A stretch of DNA of 8,817 bases from Clostridia bacterium (GTDB taxonomy: Bacteria > Bacillota_E > RBS10-35 > JAJYVN01): positions 1 to 8,817 of the forward strand of contig DAHWHT010000234.1 in NCBI GenBank assembly GCA_027335515.1. The letters are read 5' to 3'. Below the pieces are notes generated by a model. The model searched no databases and was not told the origin of the DNA. It worked only from the letters and a program-made list of their open reading frames with translations. This document shows, piece after piece, positions 1 to 5,743 of the stretch (the first letter of the stretch is position 1; every line of letters begins with the position of its first letter). The translations under genes were made by a program, and so were the position numbers.

Positions 1-1
1 G

Positions 2-115
2 CCCGCCCATCCAGAGATTGCACCGTTTGCCATGATCACCACCCCCGATTCGTTGCAGAGCAAACTCTTCCACCTGGTCGGCCTGGAGGTGCGTAGACAG
101 AAAAACGCGGGGTGA
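2..115 (+). CDS. C-terminal end of an unrecognised protein, possibly a transposase tail (5' partial)
   Basis: An open frame enters from the left edge and ends at TGA 113-115, giving 37 residues. The tail contains the pattern TTPDSLQSKLFHLVGLEV. A threonine/proline-rich turn followed by an LQ..LF.L.G-type helix resembles the extreme C-terminus of some DDE transposases of the IS4/IS1634 type, but this is recalled resemblance only. The catalytic part, if any, lies outside the window. The location beside two broken regulator genes fits a mobile-element scar. No terminal inverted repeat can be tested because the left end is missing. A weak 5-bp hairpin (GCGGG/CCCGC, 107-123) covers the stop codon and has no T run. 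It could equally be a chance open frame or the tail of an unrelated gene. Confidence 0.35.
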   Translation, partial: PAHPEIAPFAMITTPDSLQSKLFHLVGLEVRRQKNAG

Positions 116-219
116 ATACCCGCAAACCGTTGGGACCCAAGTCGTACCGGAGATCTGGTCGGCGTAACTTCGGTCTAGGGGAGGGGTTAGGCTCGCTGCT
201 GGAACGGGGTGACAAGAAC

Positions 220-517
220 GTGGAGGACGCGACGTACACGGTCGGCCATGACCGGAACCACCGTTAAGACCATCCACTTCTACCATCGCGTCGGGCTGCT
301 GCCCCCCACGGCAACCACCGCTGCCGGGTACCGCCTGTACGCCGGCCGCGACATCTGGCGGCTGGAAGGGATCCGGATGCTCCGCCACCTGGGATTCTCC
401 GTGGGGGAGATCCGCCGGCTGCTCCAGGGGGAGATCCACGCGCACCGTGCGGTGCGCTGGCAGTTGGAGGTTGCAGCAGCTACCCTCGACGCCGCGCAAA
501 TCGCGCCAGTAGGGTAG
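220..517 (+). pseudogene. MerR-family regulator, broken near the N-terminus
   Basis: From ATG 248 the frame reads TGTTVKTIHFYHRVGLLPP and then a GYRLY...RLE.IRMLRHLGFS..EIRRLL segment. These are the recognition helix, wing and second half of a MerR DNA-binding domain. The first helix expected before TGTTV (pattern xTVGELAR) is missing. It is partly found in another frame: GTG 220, preceded by GGGGTGA at 207-213, encodes VEDATYTVG up to base 246. One stray C (247) then joins directly to ATG ACC. Restoring the family spacing needs about 11 extra bases, so an 11-bp deletion appears to have removed the ELAR segment and shifted the frame. The gene also stops early (TAG 515-517), leaving only a short stretch of the dimerisation helix and no effector domain. 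MerR proteins bind spacers of stressed promoters; this copy probably no longer folds. An internally started 90-residue product is possible but would lack helix 1. Confidence 0.72.
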
Positions 518-536
518 GTATGGGCAGGTTTGCGGG

Positions 537-700
537 TTGCCAGAGGTTTTCCGCCCCTCGGAGGTCGCCTGGGTACGGAGGATCCACGTGGGAAGGTGCG
601 CTGGTGGGACAAGGAAGGCAGGTTTCAGCCTATGGCCCGTTGCGGGGGTGGGCACCGGCTATAAGCCCGTGGGGACGTGCTGGCGTTGCTGGCGAGGGGG
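537..700 (+). pseudogene. BldC/excisionase-type helix-turn-helix protein, frameshifted and stopped
   Basis: Two pieces in different frames join into a recognisable small winged-helix domain. Bases 543-590 read EVFRPSEVAWVRRIHV, like the first helices of BldC-type proteins (TPAEVA...). From 590 the frame one base back reads GKVRWWDKEGRFQPMARCGG and then GHRL, matching the RWAK.GKL....RT.GGHRRY segment of that family. The next codon is TAA (662-664) where the family has Tyr; a single TAC to TAA change explains it. After it the same frame gives ARGDVLALLARG, the usual terminal helix. At least two lesions are therefore visible: a frameshift near 588-592 and a nonsense change at 662. BldC-like proteins are single-domain DNA-binding regulators, and the same fold occurs in phage and plasmid excisionases and at the N-terminus of IS607 resolvases. 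The start codon is uncertain (TTG 537 is in frame). Confidence 0.6.
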
Positions 701-781
701 CCTGTAAGGCACCCAGGGTCGCGGGGGTCCGCCGGCACGAGCTCCGCGAGGCTGGGCGAGACCAACCTTGCAGTCTTGCGA

Positions 782-1252
782 TTAGAGTCGCCGCATGTAC
801 GTTGAGAGCAGGGGCTGAAACCCGGAATGCTCATAGAACTCCCGTGCCGCTTTGTTCGGCGCGATGAACGCCACGCAAACCTCGCGTGCACCGCGTTCCC
901 GACACCAAGCGTAGGCACTCCCCAAGAGACGGGCGCCGACGTGTTGACCGCGGAACGCGTCGGCAACGAACAGCGTGTCGATCCGGCCGAGGCAAGGACC
1001 ATCCTCCGCAAGCGACACGCGCACGAAGCCGACGATAACACCGGCACCCTCGGCAACGACCATGACGCACCGGTCGGCAGCAGTCCACGTCTGCGCAATG
1101 AGGGAACGTAGCGTCTCCTCAACCGGACCCGACCACCGCACCGGGCGGACGGTTTCCAAACGCTTGTGGTAATCGACCAACCCGATCCACAGGCGGAGCA
1201 GCCCCTCGGTGTCCTCAGGAGTGGCTGCGCGCACCTGGATCTGGTTGCTCAC
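782..1252 (-). CDS. GNAT family N-acetyltransferase
   Basis: This 156-residue protein has a complete GNAT fold and probably transfers an acetyl group from acetyl-CoA to an amine on an unknown small molecule or protein. The N-terminal strand begins VRAATPEDTEGLLRLW. Strand 4 (residues 88-97, LGRIDTLFVA) leads into the acetyl-CoA pyrophosphate loop FRGQHVGARLL (100-110), the R-G-x-x-x-G-x form of motif A. Residue N133 and FYEHSGF (139-145) form the C-terminal motif B region. Length is normal for a single-domain member, with no signal peptide or membrane segment. The chosen start is GTG 1252; the only nearby ATG (1256) is out of frame and meets TGA after two codons. The ribosome site is weak (GTGGTGGTG, 1259-1267) and lies in a possible hairpin. 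The gene stands alone, co-directional with the downstream regulator relics only by position, not strand. Substrate cannot be inferred. Confidence 0.9.
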   Translation of the reverse strand: MSNQIQVRAATPEDTEGLLRLWIGLVDYHKRLETVRPVRWSGPVEETLRSLIAQTWTAADRCVMVVAEGAGVIVGFVRVSLAEDGPCLGRIDTLFVADAFRGQHVGARLLGSAYAWCRERGAREVCVAFIAPNKAAREFYEHSGFQPLLSTYMRRL

Positions 1253-1261
1253 TGCATAACA

Positions 1262-1284
1262 CCACCACTTGCTTGCCTTGGTGG
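1262..1284 (-). promoter_or_regulatory. Hairpin covering the SD-like sequence of the GNAT gene
   Basis: CCACCA (1262-1267) and TGGTGG (1279-1284) form a perfect 6-bp inverted repeat with an 11-base loop. On the minus strand the proximal arm is the only SD-like stretch before the GTG start, so folding would hide it. This may modulate translation, or may be chance in GC-rich DNA. Confidence 0.35.
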
Positions 1285-1285
1285 A

Positions 1286-1316
1286 AATCTACGCATGCAG
1301 CCCACGCACGCGTCAA
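1286..1316 (-). promoter_or_regulatory. Weak candidate promoter for the GNAT gene
   Basis: On the minus strand TTGACG (1316-1311, five of six -35 consensus bases) is followed after 19 bases by TAGATT (1291-1286, four of six -10 bases). The spacer is longer than the optimal 17. A start near 1279 would place the 1262-1284 hairpin at the very 5' end of the mRNA. The evidence is the hexamers alone. Confidence 0.25.
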
Positions 1317-1333
1317 TCGTTTGCGCGCAATGG

Positions 1334-1350
1334 CCGGCGGGAACCGCCGG
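1334..1350. repeat. Short perfect hairpin in the intergenic gap
   Basis: CCGGCGG (1334-1340) and CCGCCGG (1344-1350) pair perfectly around a GAA loop. No T run follows on either strand, so it is not a standard intrinsic terminator, although it lies between the phosphoesterase end and the GNAT start, where one might be expected. The rest of the 1253-1489 gap shows no gene or RNA that I recognise. Confidence 0.4.
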
Positions 1351-1446
1351 GACGGACGGATCCGCGTGACTTCAAGCAGGGACGCGCCGGCAGCCCGCCG
1401 CATCGGTCGTGCATGCGCCATTCAACCCACCCTGGCACGCGGCGAG

Positions 1447-1456
1447 CCCCCCCCCC
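1447..1456. repeat. Ten-base C homopolymer in an intergenic gap
   Basis: A run of ten C residues lies about 35 bases beyond the phosphoesterase stop, outside any supported gene. Such runs are prone to slippage, but here no reading frame depends on its length. Confidence 0.9.
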
Positions 1457-1489
1457 GTCGCTCAACCGGGGCGAGGTGACCGGACGGCC

Positions 1490-2425
1490 TCAGCGCCAGA
1501 AGGCGGCCAGCGTACGTGCCGCGACGGCGTGGCCCAGTCGTGGCAGGCCGAGGGCTGTTTCCAGTGTGGCCAAGAGGGAGTAATGGTTGTATGGCTGGGA
1601 GACGCGCAGCCCGGGCTTCAGCCCGGGGGCGAAGACCAGCGTAAGCACATGGCCGCCGCCGCTGGCTTGTCCACAACAGCCGCGATGATCGGAACCGCCG
1701 GCTTCGTCCCAGGTCACAAAGAGCACCCCTCCCTGCCGCCAGGCCGGGCTGGCCAGGATGCGCGGCACGAAGGCGGCAAGCCAGCGACTGCCCCACCAGG
1801 GCGGGCAGCTGTGCATGTCGTTGCAGAGGTTGGGCGTGATCCACGCGAGGCGCGGCACGGCGCCCGTGGGTAGGGCGGCGGTGAGCGCCCGCAGCGGCTG
1901 GATGTTGGCGCACAGGGCCGCCGAGTTCCGCACGGACTGGTAGTAGCGGAAGGGATCGTGCTTGCCCGCGTACAGCCCGAACGGCCAAAACGCCCCAAGC
2001 CAACAGGCGTGCGGCAATCCCTCCATGTAGGCCCCCCAGGACACCCCGGCGGCGGACGCCTGGGTCGCGAGGTTTGGCGCGTTCACCACGCAATACCAAC
2101 AATCGTTGCGGACCTGGCGGTGCCCCGAGGTCAGCGCCAGGTAGTTCGGCAGGCTCGGGTGGGTAACGGCAAAATAGTGGGTGGCCACCGCCCCCTGGCG
2201 CACCAGGGCGGCCACGCGCGGCAGGCCCAGGGCGGCGCGGTAGCCGAGGTTTTCCATGATCACGACGAAGATGTGGCGAAAGGCCGGCACACCACCCGGC
2301 CCCGGCGGGGCCGGCCGCAGCGGCACCGGAACCGCGCCCGACCGGATCGGCGCTCCACCACCGCAGGCGGCCAGGCCGAGCGCCGCCAGGAGGCCGAGTG
2401 CGGCGCGAATGGCCGCAGGCCTCAC
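1490..2425 (-). CDS. Lipoprotein phosphoesterase (acid phosphatase / phospholipase C-like, PF04185 type)
   Basis: From the GTG at 2425 this is a 311-residue exported hydrolase. Residues 1-21 are a lipoprotein signal: charged VRPAAIR, a hydrophobic Leu/Ala core, and lipobox LAAC with Cys21, so the protein should be anchored on the outer face of the membrane. The mature domain starts FRHIFVVIMENLGY (49-62), the strand and Met-Glu-Asn metal-site motif of the phosphoesterase family. It continues with THPSLPNYLALTSG (88-101), TPNLCNDMHSC (197-207) and VTWDEAGGSDH (237-247), whose Asp and Glu are likely metal ligands. Eight cysteines follow Cys21, which suits disulfides in an exported protein. Likely action is hydrolysis of phosphomonoesters or phosphodiesters; the substrate is unknown. 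The GTG start overlaps the prfC TGA (GTGA), indicating translational coupling and settling the start; longer N-terminal extensions would run inside prfC and bury the signal peptide. Confidence 0.88.
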   Translation of the reverse strand: MRPAAIRAALGLLAALGLAACGGGAPIRSGAVPVPLRPAPPGPGGVPAFRHIFVVIMENLGYRAALGLPRVAALVRQGAVATHYFAVTHPSLPNYLALTSGHRQVRNDCWYCVVNAPNLATQASAAGVSWGAYMEGLPHACWLGAFWPFGLYAGKHDPFRYYQSVRNSAALCANIQPLRALTAALPTGAVPRLAWITPNLCNDMHSCPPWWGSRWLAAFVPRILASPAWRQGGVLFVTWDEAGGSDHRGCCGQASGGGHVLTLVFAPGLKPGLRVSQPYNHYSLLATLETALGLPRLGHAVAARTLAAFWR

Positions 2426-4020
2426 GAACCCTCGCCGGCGACCGCGGTCAGCTGAAGATCGTTGCGTTCCACAAAGCGGATGTCCCGCGCGGACTCGACG
2501 CACCAGTCCAACTCGCGTTCATTGGTGAACAGGGCCACGGGACGGCCCTCCGCATCGGTGCAGCGCAGCACGCCATAGGGCTGGAAGGACTCCACGGCCT
2601 CGACGGGTCCCACAGGCCAGCGCGCGACGCTGTAGGGCAGAATGTCACAGGCCGTCTCCACCCCATACTCACTGCGCAGGCGGAACTGGACCACGTCGAA
2701 TTGCAGTCGGCCCACCGCCGCCAGCACGGGCTCGCGGCGGGTGGCACCGACGGGCTCCAGCAACTGGACCGCACCCTCCTGGGTGAGCTGCTCCAGGCCG
2801 CGCAGGAACGGCTTTTGCTTGCGCACATCGGTGTTGCGCAGCGTCGCGAAGTGCTCGGGCTGGAACGCCGCAAGCGCCACGGGCGGGGGCGCCGCGCCGC
2901 AGCACAGCGCGTCCCCAATGCGCAGGAAACCGGGATTGGACACGCCGATCACGTCCCCGGCACAGGCCGTATCCACCGTCTCCCGCTCGTTGCCAAACAG
3001 CGCGTGCGCCTGGTTGAGGCGCAATCGCCGTCCACTCCGCACGTGGGCCACGACCTCCTCGCGGTTGAATCGCCCCCGCTGCACCCGCAGGAAGGCGACG
3101 CTGTCGCGGTGCTGCGGGTTCATGTTCGACTGAATCTTGAAGACAAACCCCGCGAAGTCGGTCGTCGCCGCCGCCGCGGCCGGCGGCGCGGGCGCCAGGG
3201 CGACAAACCGATCCAACAGCAGGTCCAGGCCGAAGTTGGTCAGGGCGCTGCCGAAGAACACCGGAGTCTGGTCGCCGCGGTCAAAACGGGCCGGGTCCAG
3301 CCGCGCGCCGACGCCATCGAGCAGTTCCACCTCCTCGCGCAGCCGCCGCGCCGGATCGGCCCCCAGGAGCCCCTGCAGCGACGGATCCGTCACCCCCGCC
3401 ACGCGCACCGGCACCTGGCGGGCACCGTGCTCGACCCGCTCGTAGCGGTGCACCGTTGCCGTCTCCCGGTCATACACCCCCTGAAACTCCGGCCCATCCC
3501 CGACCGGCCAGTTGAGGGGAACCGCTTCAATCCCGAGGGCCTCCTCGATCACACTGAGGAGTTCCAGCGGCGTCATCGCGGGGCGGTCCAGCTTATTGAC
3601 GAAGGTGAGGATCGGAATGCCCCGCGAACGACAGACCCGAAAGAGCTTGCGGGTCTGCGCCTCGACCCCGCGCGCCGCGTCGATGACCATCAGGGCGCTG
3701 TCGACCGCCGCCAGCGTGCGGTAGGTGTCCTCGCTGAAGTCGGCGTGGCCCGGGGTGTCCAGCAGGTTGCAGCGGCAGCCGCCATACTCGAATCCCAACA
3801 CGGTCGAGCTGATGGAGATGCCACGCTCCCGCTCCATCGCCATCCAATCGCTGACGGTGGAACGGCGGTTGCGCCGCGCCCGCACCGAGCCCGCCAGCTG
3901 TACCGCGCCACTATAGAGGAGGAACTTCTCGGTGAGGGTCGTCTTGCCCGCGTCCGGGTGGGAGATGATGGCAAAGGTCCGCCGCCGGGCCACCTCCCGG
4001 GCAAGGGTCGCGTCCTCCAC
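2422..4020 (-). CDS. prfC: Peptide chain release factor 3 (RF3), a translational GTPase
   Basis: RF3 is a GTPase that removes RF1/RF2 from the ribosome after peptide release. The 532-residue product matches the usual length of about 530. It opens LAREVARRRTFAIISHPDAG, typical of RF3, with the P-loop SHPDAGKTT at 20-28. Switch I region MERERGISISS is at 62-72, DTPGH at 88-92, and NKLD at 142-145. Downstream, GFVFKIQSNMNPQHRD and VGRLQFDVVQFRLRSEYGVE are family signatures of domains II and III. GTG 4020 was chosen because GGAGGT (4033-4028) sits seven bases before it and the protein then starts like other RF3s. The ATG at 4077 would add 19 unrelated residues and lies upstream of the apparent promoter. 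It is the first gene of a two-gene operon with the lipoprotein phosphoesterase. No key residue is missing. Confidence 0.96.
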   Translation of the reverse strand: MEDATLAREVARRRTFAIISHPDAGKTTLTEKFLLYSGAVQLAGSVRARRNRRSTVSDWMAMERERGISISSTVLGFEYGGCRCNLLDTPGHADFSEDTYRTLAAVDSALMVIDAARGVEAQTRKLFRVCRSRGIPILTFVNKLDRPAMTPLELLSVIEEALGIEAVPLNWPVGDGPEFQGVYDRETATVHRYERVEHGARQVPVRVAGVTDPSLQGLLGADPARRLREEVELLDGVGARLDPARFDRGDQTPVFFGSALTNFGLDLLLDRFVALAPAPPAAAAATTDFAGFVFKIQSNMNPQHRDSVAFLRVQRGRFNREEVVAHVRSGRRLRLNQAHALFGNERETVDTACAGDVIGVSNPGFLRIGDALCCGAAPPPVALAAFQPEHFATLRNTDVRKQKPFLRGLEQLTQEGAVQLLEPVGATRREPVLAAVGRLQFDVVQFRLRSEYGVETACDILPYSVARWPVGPVEAVESFQPYGVLRCTDAEGRPVALFTNERELDWCVESARDIRFVERNDLQLTAVAGEGS

Positions 4021-4021
4021 G

Positions 4022-4033
4022 CCTCCCACCTCC
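4022..4033 (-). promoter_or_regulatory. Strong ribosome-binding site of prfC
   Basis: The minus strand reads GGAGGTGGGAGGC immediately before GTG 4020. GGAGGT gives a seven-base spacer, which fixes this start over the ATG at 4077. Confidence 0.8.
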
Positions 4034-4041
4034 GCCCCGGG

Positions 4042-4050
4042 ATTGTAGCA
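4042..4050 (-). promoter_or_regulatory. Extended -10 promoter element of prfC
   Basis: The minus strand reads TGCTACAAT: TACAAT (five of six -10 consensus bases) with the TGn extension. Transcription would begin near 4035, giving a leader of about 15 bases that still contains the prfC SD. No good -35 is visible at 16-18 bases, which is usual for extended -10 promoters. Confidence 0.6.
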
Positions 4051-4073
4051 CGGCGCCGCGGGCCCGACAGAAG

Positions 4074-4088
4074 GCATACGGGGTATGC
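4074..4088. promoter_or_regulatory. Palindrome between divergent prfC and methyltransferase genes
   Basis: GCATAC and GTATGC form a perfect inverted repeat around GGG. It ends 17 bases before the methyltransferase ATG and lies 24 bases upstream of the prfC -10 element, so a protein bound here could influence both genes. This is a candidate operator from symmetry and position only; no second copy was seen in the window. Confidence 0.4.
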
Positions 4089-4105
4089 GTGTCCAAACCT
4101 AGCGC

Positions 4106-5330
4106 ATGCTGCACCTGAACTGGTCCGGACGGAGCGACGATCCCTGGGCTTCGACCCCACTGCCCCCCGTACGCGAGGTGCACCCCGCGCGCCACCCGCC
4201 CCTGGAGCCGCCGCCCACCGCGGGGGGCCGCCTCTATGCGGGCGATAACCTGGAGGTCATGGCGGGCCTGCTGCCACAGCTCGAAGGTCGGGTGGATCTG
4301 GTGTATGTGGATCCGCCCTTTTCCTCCAACGCCGACTACAACCTGAGCCCCCAGGCCGGTGGCGGCGCGGCCTACACCGACCGCTGGGCCGGCGGCCTGG
4401 AGGGCTACCTCTCCATGCTCTGGCCGCGGCTGCGCCTGATCCACCGCCTGCTGGCGCCGACCGGCTCGCTGTATGTGCACCTGGACCCGACGGCGGCCCA
4501 CTACGTCAAGGTCCTCCTGGACGAACTCTTCGGGGCGGAGTGCTTCCAGCGGGAGATCATCTGGCGCATCGGCTGGATCTCCGGCTACAAGAGCACGGTC
4601 GCCAATTGGTGCCGCAACCACGACACCATCCTCTTTTATACCCGCTCCCCAGGCGGCTTCACCTTCAACAAGCCCTACGTCCCCCATCCCCCCGGCTACC
4701 AGCGCCGCGGCGGCGGCGAGGGCCGCGGTCGGCCGGTCGAAGACATCTGGAACGGCAACGCGGCCGAGGCGGCGCTCACCGGGGCAGAGTCCCTGGACTC
4801 CATCCAGATCAAGAGCTTCTCCCGGGAAAAGACCGGCTACCCGACCCAGAAAAACGAGAGTCTGCTGCGCCGCATCGTCGCGGCCTCCTCGAATCCCGGC
4901 GACCTGGTGGCCGACTTCTTCTGCGGATCGGGCACGACGCTGGTCGCGGCCGAGGCGCTGGACCGACGTTGGCTCGGCTGCGACGCGGGAGCGACGGCCA
5001 TCCATGTGACGCGCAAGCGCCTGCTCGGAAGGACGCACTGCGGGCCCTGGGAGTTGGCGGGCCCGCCGGCCCAGCAGGGCGACGCGATCCGACTGCTGCC
5101 GCTCGGGGACGCCTGGACGGTCCAACCCCCCCCCTGGGGCGGATTGGTGGGCCGTCGATTGGGACCACGACGGCGGCCCGCTGCGGCCGTCCTGGTCCGG
5201 CCCAGGAGACCAGCCCGCCCCGATCTGCCACCGGCCGGAGGGCGCCCCGCCGCGCGCGGTGGCGCAGTGGTTCGATGCCAACGGCAACGAGTGGCGCGCC
5301 CCCGCCTGGCCAGACCGGCGGCCGTCCTAG
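4106..5330 (+). pseudogene. Beta-class DNA methyltransferase, frame-interrupted at a C9 tract (possibly phase-variable rather than dead)
   Basis: The N-terminal 343 residues are a DNA (probably adenine-N6) methyltransferase. The catalytic motif DPPF is at 69-72, ahead of the AdoMet motif ADFFCGSGTT (269-278); this order defines the beta class, shared with type III Mod proteins. The stretch between (about 150-250, including KTGYPTQKNESLLRRI) carries target recognition and the motif before FCGSG. At 5126-5134 nine C residues put the read frame out. With eight, the frame runs PPPGADWWAVDWDHDGG, then AVAQWFDANGNEWRAP, to TAG 5328-5330, making 407 residues with a sensible C-terminus. As written, the original frame stays open into antisense DNA up to about 6850. 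ATG 4106 is the first start after an in-frame TAG (4100) and has no clear SD. No restriction or helicase gene adjoins it, so it is an orphan here. A sequencing error in the homopolymer is the main alternative. Confidence 0.82.
5126..5134. repeat. Nine-base C homopolymer inside the methyltransferase gene
   Basis: The run occupies codons 341-343 of the methyltransferase. Eight C residues join the two coding halves in frame; the nine present do not. Polymerase slippage at such a run is a known route to phase variation in mod genes of other bacteria. Confidence 0.95.
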
Positions 5331-5671
5331 CGCCCCCGCCACAGACGCGCCGCCAGGACCCGCAGCCCCAGGGCTCCCAGCCAGACGGCGAAGATGGCGG
5401 CCAGCTGCCACAGGCCCATCGGGTCCAGCAGGCCGCCCCGAACCTCCAAGACCAACAGCGCCCCGGACAATCCGGTGGGAAGGACGAAACGCAGCCGCGC
5501 CAGTGGATCCCCGGTGACCACCGCGTGGAGGCAATAGGCAAGCAAGACCACCGTCGCCGTAACCATCCCACCGGCAACCGGGCTGCGCTCGAAGGCGGCC
5601 CGCCCACCAAGCCAGGCGCCCAGCATGGCGCCCAGGACAATGTCGTCAAGCGCCCAGTCCCGTGGCGGCAC
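5327..5671 (-). CDS. Small four-helix integral membrane protein of unknown function
   Basis: I do not recognise this family. The 114-residue product is strongly hydrophobic, with probable membrane helices at about 9-25, 33-54, 62-78 and 84-104, short loops, and a basic tail ending RVLAARLWRGR. An N-terminal DWALDDIVLGAMLGAW segment places two Asp residues just before helix 1. The GTG at 5671 was preferred over the GTG at 5677 because GGGAGG (5684-5679) then has a seven-base spacer; the alternative leaves one base. It is the last gene of the minus-strand set, 72 bases after the pseudo-hydrolase, whose product also carries a membrane helix. Its TAG overlaps the repaired methyltransferase TAG within CTAG (5327-5330). 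The opposite strand is open only through GC bias. Confidence 0.75.
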   Translation of the reverse strand: MPPRDWALDDIVLGAMLGAWLGGRAAFERSPVAGGMVTATVVLLAYCLHAVVTGDPLARLRFVLPTGLSGALLVLEVRGGLLDPMGLWQLAAIFAVWLGALGLRVLAARLWRGR

Positions 5672-5678
5672 GTGCACG

Positions 5679-5684
5679 CCTCCC
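5679..5684 (-). promoter_or_regulatory. Ribosome-binding site deciding the start of the small membrane protein
   Basis: GGGAGG on the minus strand lies seven bases before GTG 5671 but only one base before GTG 5677, favouring the shorter protein. Confidence 0.6.
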
Positions 5685-5743
5685 TGCCGGCGCCATGGAC
5701 TGGCATATGCATCGGCATGGAAGGGCGTGCGGCTTGGCCGCGT

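Noticed and set aside
520..867. Plus-strand open frame of 115 codons downstream of the MerR relic
   Set aside because: The other two frames hold the BldC-like pieces, and its 3' part is antisense to the GNAT gene; it has no domain signature.
1334..1350. Intrinsic terminator for the phosphoesterase operon
   Set aside because: The hairpin is about 140 bases past the stop and has no following T run, so it is listed only as a hairpin.
1409..1873. Plus-strand open frame of 154 codons
   Set aside because: Mostly antisense to the phosphoesterase, low-complexity composition, no family match.
2426..2503. Upstream ATG start adding 26 residues to the phosphoesterase
   Set aside because: It would put Arg-rich residues before the lipoprotein signal and overlap prfC by 82 bases; the GTGA overlap start is far better.
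2398..4248. Long plus-strand open frame of about 616 codons
   Set aside because: It runs antisense to prfC, which has every GTPase motif. The composition is Arg/His/Gln-rich without recognisable domains; it is a GC-bias shadow.
3911..5287. Minus-strand open frame of 458 codons across the methyltransferase
   Set aside because: It overlaps the methyltransferase in antisense and shows no family motif.
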